Below are positions 23,069 to 28,158 of a stretch of DNA of 29,285 nt, piece by piece. The position numbers were made by a program, and so were the translations under genes. The notes below the pieces were generated by a model that saw nothing but the letters and a program-made list of their open reading frames with translations, was not told the origin of the DNA and did no database searches. The first letter of the stretch is position 1; every line of letters begins with the position of its first letter. This stretch comes from a virus: IMG/VR virus record IMGVR_UViG_3300042541_002754, positions 1 to 29,285 of that record; one strand, 5' to 3'.

Positions 23069-23661
23069 GATCTTTAAACCCACTACCAAACGGTACAATG
23101 TCAACACCTTTCTTTTCAAAATCTGTTGAACTTTCATCTTATAATTCTGACACGATCATTAGCCCTAATGATGGGATTGTAGTGTCGTCAGATAAAAATA
23201 AATGTGGGGGTAATATTAAAATAGAACATTTAATTGACGGAAATTCTTATTATTCCAAATTTTGTAATGTCGGTAACATATATTCAGTTAGAGGTAATCA
23301 AGTTAGTCGAGGTGAAAGGATTGGTACTGTTGGGGATTCTCCAATAGAATATACGGTGACCAACTCAAATGGTGATAAGATGGATGTGAGAGATTTTTTA
23401 TCTGGTAACATTACATCTCCGAAAAGTCAAGACAAAGAAATTGAAAAAGAAAAATCCAAAGAAATCAAAAAAGAAAAAGAAAAATCCAAAGAACGAGAAA
23501 AAGAAAGAAACAAAAATGAAATAGATAGTACACCAATGACAAACCCTTTTATGGATCTACTCTTATCTCCAGTAACCATCACTGGTAAAGTGTTTAAAAG
23601 TATGAAAGGAAAGTCGATTAAAGAAGAAGTTGATAGAATTAAACAAATTATTAAACATTAA
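23065..23661 (+). CDS. degenerate M23 (LytM)-like protein with C-terminal tag
   Basis: A 198-aa protein. Residues 30-98 follow the M23 peptidase scaffold: IISPNDGIVVSS, NIKIEHLIDGNSYYSKF, NQVSRGERIGTVGDSPIEYTV. The zinc ligands are missing: there is no HxGxD and the final HxH is replaced by IEYTV, so it is probably not a peptidase but a structural or wall-binding version. Residues 108-155 are a Lys/Glu-rich coiled segment with repeats of EKEKSKE. The end SIKEEVDRIKQIIKH matches the C-terminal tag of the preceding protein. The two genes are translationally coupled and probably work together in the virion. Confidence 0.72.
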   Translation: MRSLNPLPNGTMSTPFFSKSVELSSYNSDTIISPNDGIVVSSDKNKCGGNIKIEHLIDGNSYYSKFCNVGNIYSVRGNQVSRGERIGTVGDSPIEYTVTNSNGDKMDVRDFLSGNITSPKSQDKEIEKEKSKEIKKEKEKSKEREKERNKNEIDSTPMTNPFMDLLLSPVTITGKVFKSMKGKSIKEEVDRIKQIIKH

Positions 23662-23695
23662 AATAACCAATTGGGGTTGTTATATATTTTTTTTT
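23662..23695 (+). terminator. possible Rho-independent terminator
   Basis: An imperfect stem ATAACC...GGTTGTTAT followed by a T-rich run (nine Ts). Weaker than the other terminators in this window. Confidence 0.4.
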
Positions 23696-23799
23696 CATTA
23701 TCATTGTATAAGATTTAAAAGAGTCGATTAAGTGAATGGTTTAATCCTATATTTTTTTCAAAACTTGACAACACATTTATTATCTATTATACTTTAAAT

Positions 23800-23955
23800 A
23801 TGAATAACGAAAACAAATCAGTAATTATGGAGGATAACACAATTTATTATTATTTCATTAATAGTGTCAAATATTGGACACCAAATTATATTTTCGCTCA
23901 ATCACGAGCAACATACCATGGTGATGGAAATGTTTACATGGAAAAAAATGATTAA
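23800..23955 (+). CDS. small protein of unknown function
   Basis: A 51-aa frame, MNNENKSVIMEDNTIYYYFI then NSVKYWTPNYIFAQSRATYH and a short end. Codon use is like that of its neighbours, and the composition (Tyr/Asn-rich with aromatic pairs) looks like a folded small protein. No strong promoter is visible, and it ends just before the RNA promoters at 23970. Function unknown. Confidence 0.5.
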   Translation: MNNENKSVIMEDNTIYYYFINSVKYWTPNYIFAQSRATYHGDGNVYMEKND

Positions 23956-23969
23956 TTAATTAAAAAAGA

Positions 23970-24001
23970 TTTGGTAAATCGAAAAACATTACCTAATTTT
24001 G
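23970..24001 (+). promoter_or_regulatory. upstream tandem promoter P1 of the structured RNA
   Basis: TTTG (23970-23973), 20-nt spacer, TAATTTTG (23994-24001). The surrounding 45 bp are almost repeated 96 bp downstream, around P2. Confidence 0.65.
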
Positions 24002-24065
24002 TACAAGAAATAAGAATAGGTCGACAATTATGATCACCTAACTTCAAAAAAAAAACAAAAAAAGA

Positions 24066-24097
24066 TTTGGTAAATCAAAAAACTTTACCTACCTTTG
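24066..24097 (+). promoter_or_regulatory. downstream tandem promoter P2 of the structured RNA
   Basis: TTTG (24066-24069), 20-nt spacer, perfect -7 TACCTTTG (24090-24097). A start near 24103 is expected. With P1 it gives a tandem promoter as at rRNA operons. Confidence 0.75.
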
Positions 24098-24102
24098 TAA
24101 AA

Positions 24103-25016
24103 CAAATCGGAAAAGTCCGAAACGTTCTTTGAAATATTATTTATCCATCAGGAAGTTGATGATGAGACCTTCGGGTTGATTCTGAGATAACTGAGAAAGA
24201 TAATCGGCCGTGTATGGTCGTTAAATAAACCACGAAAGTGGGATAAAGTGAATTTGCGAGTGTTAGTAGATTTGCGTCTTGGGAAACCGAGGTCGAGTAC
24301 ACAAGTGGGATATCATCCGACCTTTAGTATTGAGGGCGACGCTTTAGGGAAAGTGGTTGGATGGAACGGCAATGTGGATTGTCAGTCTGAGGGGGGAACT
24401 CCAATAAGAATAACCCATAGGTATCAAGCGAAAAATATAAATTCCAAATATATTATTGCGGATACCATTATAAAAGGGGACTTAAAACCGAAAGGTAAGA
24501 TAAAGAACGAGTGGTGTCGCTATTATCCTTATCAAAGATCTACCAAGATCTTGATATGAAGTAATCTTAAAATATGGAAATGGGGACATTTCACGAGGTA
24601 GTCAGGTATTCTGTTTTTCAAAAGAAAATGGATCCTAAACGAACCGCTACTTTGATTCATCCACAACACATACCTTATTACTAAATTAAGTAAAATTAAC
24701 TAAAAATAAGCAAAAGTGTTCGTTACGATATAACGGAAGTTACCCACCTATTCACTGGCTGTCAGTGGAACGTAATAACCGCAAGTTAGACCGTATTTTT
24801 ATGAAAAATCTCTAGGACGTCGAAATCCGAATCAGGACGCAATCTTGATGAGACAGGAGTAGTAAGAGAGTAGTTGTATCGTCAAGGAGTGATTGGTCTA
24901 ACCAATCGGTAATGAGTGTTACAGGACAAAATCCTGTGGATAAGAGTAGAATACATAATGACTCAAAAGACACTTAATAAAAACTATAATCTCAGGTTTT
25001 TTTAATATTCAAATAT
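24103..25016 (+). ncRNA. large structured noncoding RNA (giant phage RNA candidate)
   Basis: About 0.9 kb without a convincing gene, transcribed from tandem promoters and ending at a tRNA-Met-like element and a terminator (25116). Composition is visibly richer in G and GA runs than neighbouring coding DNA. Several perfect hairpins are visible: TCGGA/TCCGA at 24107-24120, CGTTA/TAACG at 24721-24735, CACTG/CAGTG at 24753-24767, GATTGGT/ACCAATC at 24891-24907 and ACAGGA/TCCTGT at 24921-24937. The leader holds a boxA-like element (24124-24138). Size, location beside a tRNA and phage setting recall the GOLLD and ROOL classes of giant RNAs, but I cannot match it to either by eye. A 104-codon frame inside it is judged spurious. 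RNA status is inferred from structure and promoters. Confidence 0.62.
24107..24138 (+). promoter_or_regulatory. boxB/boxA-like antitermination leader
   Basis: A 5-bp hairpin TCGGA-AAAG-TCCGA (24107-24120) followed by GTTCTTTGAAATATT (24124-24138). The latter resembles the boxA element of Bacteroidetes rRNA leaders (GTTCTTTGACATAT) that recruits NusB-S10. The tmRNA leader has nearly the same element. Confidence 0.5.
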
Positions 25017-25089
25017 AGCAGGGGGGAGGTAAGGTATTTCATTGGTCTCATAAGCCAACTCAAACTGGTTCGATTCCAGTCCGATGCTA
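25017..25089 (+). tRNA. tRNA-Met-like element (anticodon CAT) with an irregular acceptor stem
   Basis: The anticodon arm TTGGT-CTCATAA-GCCAA gives CAT, and the T-arm ACTGG-TTCGATT-CCAGT is canonical. The acceptor is not: AGCAGGG against CCGATGCT pairs as AGCA/TGCT and GG/CC with an unpaired G opposite GA. The D-arm has only three weak pairs. It could be a diverged tRNA-Met (or tRNA-Ile2 with modified C34), or a tRNA-like domain of the long RNA upstream, with which it appears co-transcribed. CCA is not encoded. Confidence 0.62.
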
Positions 25090-25115
25090 CAGTAACCACC
25101 TACATCTAATAAATT

Positions 25116-25142
25116 AAGGGAAAAATGTTTTTCCCTTTTTTT
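25116..25142 (+). terminator. Rho-independent terminator of the structured RNA/tRNA transcript
   Basis: AAGGGAAAA/TTTTCCCTT stem with an ATGT loop followed by a seven-T run. Its reverse side could also stop the GIY-YIG transcript. Confidence 0.8.
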
Positions 25143-25161
25143 ATTCTTTTTAAACTCAATC

Positions 25162-25341
25162 TTAAACAGGTGGGTCTACAATATCCTTACCATACTTTCT
25201 AATTGAATACCTTATTCTTTTACCACTACCCATATACCCACCCTCTAAATTAGATGTGTTGTGCATTCCAATATAGTATTTTTGATTAAAATTACAGGTA
25301 GTTTTGTAGATATAGTGGATATGAGGGGTTTTTCTTGGCAT
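25162..25341 (-). pseudogene. truncated GIY-YIG homing endonuclease
   Basis: A 59-codon frame, MPRKTPHIHYIYKTTCNFNQ continuing KYYIGMHNTSN and GGYMGSGKRIRYSIRKYG. This is the N-terminal half of a GIY-YIG nuclease domain of the free-standing phage type: YIY is the GIY strand, YIG the YIG strand, and GSGKRIRYSIRKYG the helix with the catalytic-region Arg. It breaks off after KYGKD and ends in IVDPPV. The metal-binding Glu and any DNA-binding domain are absent, so it is probably inactive. A late-type motif precedes it, as T4 homing-endonuclease genes also tend to have late promoters. It lies between two RNA genes and is below common gene-calling size limits. Confidence 0.78.
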
Positions 25342-25350
25342 TTTATTCCT

Positions 25351-25364
25351 TTACTATAAATATC
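25351..25364 (-). promoter_or_regulatory. late-promoter-like motif GATATTTATAGTAA
   Basis: Minus-strand copy 9 nt before the ATG of the GIY-YIG relic. Confidence 0.5.
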
Positions 25365-25395
25365 TCAAAATATAGTAAAGGAACAAAAATGTTAA

Positions 25396-25811
25396 GGGTG
25401 GAGGTAGAGGCTTCGAAGCCTCGTAGTTGTCCATAACAATTATTAAGTACTACATGTTTAGGTCATTGTTTAATTTAACAATCCGAAATCCCACAGTTCC
25501 CTTATTATACAGTTCGGTTTACTGAGAACTAATCCTCTGCCATCTGATTATCCTCTGATTGGTTAGAGTTTACACCTTTTATGGTAGATGTCACACCATG
25601 AAGACCGTTCTGTTCCTAGGTATAAGTCTATCCACCCGTTGTTTTTTTCGCCTTAGGCTACTGAAACATTTTCCTCAGTACGGATTAATCCTACCGCTGA
25701 AAGTTTGTTGATAACGTTGCCGTGTATCGATTTAAGCCAGTTTTACAAGGTTAGCTCAGCCTCGACATGCCCCGAATAATTAACTATGTCAGTCAATTCC
25801 AATTTACCCCC
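25396..25811 (-). ncRNA. ssrA: transfer-messenger RNA (tmRNA)
   Basis: The 5' GGGGGTA (25805-25811) pairs with the 3' TACCTCC (25400-25406) to close a 7-bp acceptor stem, followed by discriminator A and CC. The 5' side has TTGGAATTGAC, matching the tmRNA CTGGATTCGAC element, then GGGGCATGTCGAGGCTGAGC with pseudoknot PK1 (GAGG/CCTT and TGAGC/GCTTA). Eleven nt after PK1 is resume codon GGC (25719-25721), the same spacing as in E. coli. The 3' side has CTAAACATGTAGTAC, almost identical to E. coli CTAAGCATGTAGTAC. The tag frame runs 25721 to 25653: 22 residues starting GNVINKLS and ending TEENVSVA, then TAA. The T-arm GAGGC-TTCGAA-GCCTC has a 6-nt loop. tmRNA with SmpB rescues stalled ribosomes and tags the nascent protein. 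No smpB gene is present here. Confidence 0.88.
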
Positions 25812-25826
25812 AATATGTTAAAGAAC
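25812..25826 (-). promoter_or_regulatory. boxA-like element in the tmRNA leader
   Basis: GTTCTTTAACATATT on the minus strand, directly before the mature 5' end. It agrees with E. coli boxA (CTCTTTAACA) and with the element at 24124-24138. Confidence 0.5.
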
Positions 25827-25836
25827 GATTCTTACA

Positions 25837-25867
25837 CAAATATACGAATAAATATAACAATAACAAA
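25837..25867 (-). promoter_or_regulatory. Bacteroidetes consensus promoter of the tmRNA
   Basis: TTTG (25864-25867), 19-nt spacer, perfect -7 TATATTTG (25837-25844) on the minus strand. Transcription would start about 20 nt before the mature tmRNA, leaving a leader with boxA to be removed by RNase P. Confidence 0.75.
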
Positions 25868-25874
25868 TTTTAAA

Positions 25875-25888
25875 GATATTTATTAAAT
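25875..25888 (+). promoter_or_regulatory. late-promoter-like motif GATATTTATTAAAT
   Basis: 6 nt before the ATG at 25895, back to back with the tmRNA promoter on the other strand. Confidence 0.5.
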
Positions 25889-25894
25889 ATAAAT

Positions 25895-27289
25895 ATGGAG
25901 GAAGAAGAAGAAAATAAAAATGACGCTTATCAAGGTAGTCAGATTATCTACGAAGACAATAAAATTATCTTTTTAAAATGTAATAGTTTTGACTCTGCTA
26001 AATATTTTGGGCCAACATTTTTATCTAAGTATTACAATAGATACACTGGAGATGTTTATATTATTGTGGATAAAGAGGGGGGTGATATTATTCCAACATT
26101 ATCATATGTAATTCACAAACCTATTCGAAATGAGATTGAATACTACGATTATGATCATAATGATTTAACAATTTCCGATATTCTTGAAAAATTTCCAGAG
26201 ATTGAAGATAAAATTTATGATTTAACAGGGACTAGTGATACATACGGAGCTTTAAAGAAAATTCTTGGTGGTCAAGAGATTGATGTGTATAGATTGAGGG
26301 ATATGGATAATTTAATCAGTGGGTTTAGATTCAATGGGAATAATCCTGGTAAAAGTATGATCACAATTAGATTTGATTCATATGAGGAGTATTTTAGTTT
26401 GTTTGATTTTGATGACGATGAGATAAATTACTTAACGTCAGTATTTAGTTTAAATTACGATTTTTTTAGTAATAGGGGGTATAGTGATTGGTCTGAGGGT
26501 TATTTAATGAGAGAATTTAACAATGAAAATTTGGAGATGGTTAAGGAAATTTTAAGTTTTATTAAACCTGAGATTGCGAGTCTAAAAACCGAAGTTGAAA
26601 TGAATATTGCGTCGGAGTTATTTATGGAACTTTTCAACAGACATACAGAATCTATTATTGATGAATATACTTCAGAAATGAATTCTTGTATGCAAAGATC
26701 TGAAATTAGTGATGTGGAGGATGATTTAGCTGACGTATTTCAAAGTTATCGAATTTTCAATAAAGACGGTGCGTTTGGTAGTTATGTTACAACGGTAAAT
26801 TCTCTATTAAGTTTATATGATCTCACTAAAGAAAGGGGGTTAGACTTACATGGGGTGTTAACTAAAATTGGTCATACAATGTCTGTTGGCCCATATGAGG
26901 GAAATAGTTATGAAACGGAATGTAATGATTTTGATTCAGAATCATTTGACAAGTGGACTAATTATCATTTAAATCAAATATTAGAAAAAATTGAAGATAG
27001 TGGTGAATACTCCAATTTAAATGAATTTAGAAAAATTGTTGATGAAGTTTTATCTAAATACGAATTATCCACATATTATAGTATAAGTAGACGAAAGAAA
27101 GTTAATGAAGGATTTATAATAACTAAGATTGATCCTAAAACAAATAAATTACACATTAAATATTCTTCATTTAAAAATGGTGAGAGAGTTTTTGAAAACA
27201 GAAGTTATACTCTTGATGAATTTAAAACTTTTTTACATAATGCGGAATTATTTGAAAATAAAATTTTGAAGTCCCAAAAAAAGGTGTAA
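25895..27289 (+). CDS. large protein of unknown function, late-type promoter
   Basis: A 464-aa acidic protein, MEEEEENKNDAYQGSQIIYE. Residues 14-75 look like an alpha/beta domain with NKIIFLKCNSFDSAKYFGP and TGDVYIIVDKEGGD. The middle is rich in Asp, Tyr and Phe; the part from about 200 to 390 is helical. The end includes INEG-like VNEGFIITKIDPKTNK near 406-421, a possible processing site, and a small beta domain. No catalytic motif or family was recognised. The late-type promoter suggests a virion or assembly role. It has no N-terminal tag of the usual form. Confidence 0.7.
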   Translation: MEEEEENKNDAYQGSQIIYEDNKIIFLKCNSFDSAKYFGPTFLSKYYNRYTGDVYIIVDKEGGDIIPTLSYVIHKPIRNEIEYYDYDHNDLTISDILEKFPEIEDKIYDLTGTSDTYGALKKILGGQEIDVYRLRDMDNLISGFRFNGNNPGKSMITIRFDSYEEYFSLFDFDDDEINYLTSVFSLNYDFFSNRGYSDWSEGYLMREFNNENLEMVKEILSFIKPEIASLKTEVEMNIASELFMELFNRHTESIIDEYTSEMNSCMQRSEISDVEDDLADVFQSYRIFNKDGAFGSYVTTVNSLLSLYDLTKERGLDLHGVLTKIGHTMSVGPYEGNSYETECNDFDSESFDKWTNYHLNQILEKIEDSGEYSNLNEFRKIVDEVLSKYELSTYYSISRRKKVNEGFIITKIDPKTNKLHIKYSSFKNGERVFENRSYTLDEFKTFLHNAELFENKILKSQKKV

Positions 27290-27294
27290 CTTTG
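27265..27294 (+). promoter_or_regulatory. host-type promoter of the M20 peptidase gene
   Basis: TTTG (27265-27268), 18-nt spacer, TAACTTTG (27287-27294), inside the 3' end of the preceding gene and ending 4 nt before ATG 27299. Predicts a leaderless mRNA. Confidence 0.55.
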
Positions 27295-27298
27295 TTTT

Positions 27299-28126
27299 AT
27301 GAAAAGAGACTACGAACTTTTAAAAAGTGTTTTGTCCGTTCCATCTAAAACGTATCAAGAAGAACAAATGGTTAAATTTATAACCAATTGGTTATCTGAA
27401 AATAATATCCCATTTTTTGTTGATTCAATTTTTAATATTTATGCGACAAAACAGACTGATGAAAATATTGAATATTTTCCATGTGTTGTGGCTCATACCG
27501 ACACTGTTCACAATATTGATAGTATCAATATCCGTGAAGGGTTTTTACCGAACGATCAGAATGAAATGAAACCTTCCTTAAAGGCTTATAATGACCAAGG
27601 GAATCCAACGGGAATTGGTGGTGATGATAAATGTGGTATCTACGCTTGTTTAGAATTACTTAAAGAATTACCTAACTTAAAAGCTGGGTTTTTTGTTTCT
27701 GAAGAAACTGGGTGTCATGGTTCAAAACGAGCTGATAAGACTTTTTTTGAAAATGTTGGGTACGCAATTCAATTCGACGCTCCAGGTAATTGGATGGTTT
27801 CCGAATATTGTATGGGTGTTCAATTATTTGATAGAGACACCGAATTCTTCGATTCTTGTGATAAAGTATTAACGGAAGGGTTTAACCAAAGACAAAAATA
27901 TCAATCCCACCCTTATACTGATGTGTTCGCATTAAAACAACTTTTCGATTTCTCATGTATTAACTTTGCGATAGGATATTATAATTATCACACACCTAAT
28001 GAATATGTGATTATTGAGGATGTTTATAGTGGAATTGAGATTGGTAAAAAAATGATTGAAAAATTGGGTTATGTAAAACATTCTTTCACTCCAAGACCAA
28101 AAAATAGATACACATTATTTGATTAA
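27299..28126 (+). CDS. compact M20-family metallopeptidase
   Basis: A 275-aa protein with the full dinuclear zinc set of M20/M28-type aminopeptidases: VVAHTDTVH (H66, D68), GIGGDDKCG (bridging D110), SEETGCHGS (E135 catalytic, E136 ligand), QFDAPG (D160) and YYNYHTPNEYV (H231). Family members such as PepT or carboxypeptidases are about 370-410 residues; here the dimerisation (lid) domain is absent, leaving a monomeric catalytic core. It probably trims peptides or deacylates small substrates in the cytoplasm, perhaps recycling amino acids. It has its own host-type promoter and shares a bidirectional terminator with the ClpC-type gene. Confidence 0.87.
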   Translation: MKRDYELLKSVLSVPSKTYQEEQMVKFITNWLSENNIPFFVDSIFNIYATKQTDENIEYFPCVVAHTDTVHNIDSINIREGFLPNDQNEMKPSLKAYNDQGNPTGIGGDDKCGIYACLELLKELPNLKAGFFVSEETGCHGSKRADKTFFENVGYAIQFDAPGNWMVSEYCMGVQLFDRDTEFFDSCDKVLTEGFNQRQKYQSHPYTDVFALKQLFDFSCINFAIGYYNYHTPNEYVIIEDVYSGIEIGKKMIEKLGYVKHSFTPRPKNRYTLFD

Positions 28127-28157
28127 AAAAAAAGAGGACTAACATCCTCTTTTTTTT
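28125..28157. terminator. bidirectional Rho-independent terminator
   Basis: AGAGGA/TCCTCT stem flanked by an A run (28125-28133) and a T run (28150-28157), between the convergent M20 peptidase and ClpC-type genes. Works in both directions. Confidence 0.85.
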
Positions 28158-28158
28158 A

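Larger units (their letters stand above)
23962..24103 (+). repeat. promoter duplication, two 46-bp copies 96 bp apart
   Basis: Copies at about 23962-24007 and 24058-24103 share AAAAAAGATTTGGTAAATC and the -7 region and differ at a few positions. Only two copies, so not an array. Confidence 0.75.

Noticed and set aside
23962-24103. Possible CRISPR-like direct repeat
   Set aside because: Only two copies, 96 bp apart, and each contains a promoter; no array or cas genes.
24107-24138. Start of an rRNA operon, suggested by the boxA-like leader
   Set aside because: No 16S, 23S or 5S sequence follows.
24248-24559. A 104-codon forward frame with GTG start inside the structured-RNA region
   Set aside because: No promoter or late motif at its start, no recognisable domain, and base composition and hairpins of the region fit a noncoding RNA. 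Not excluded: homologue analysis would decide.
24103-25016. RNase P RNA or group I intron
   Set aside because: I do not see the conserved RNase P P4 sequence (GAGGAAAGTCC-like) or group I core elements, and no interrupted gene flanks the region. A covariance-model search could still overturn this.
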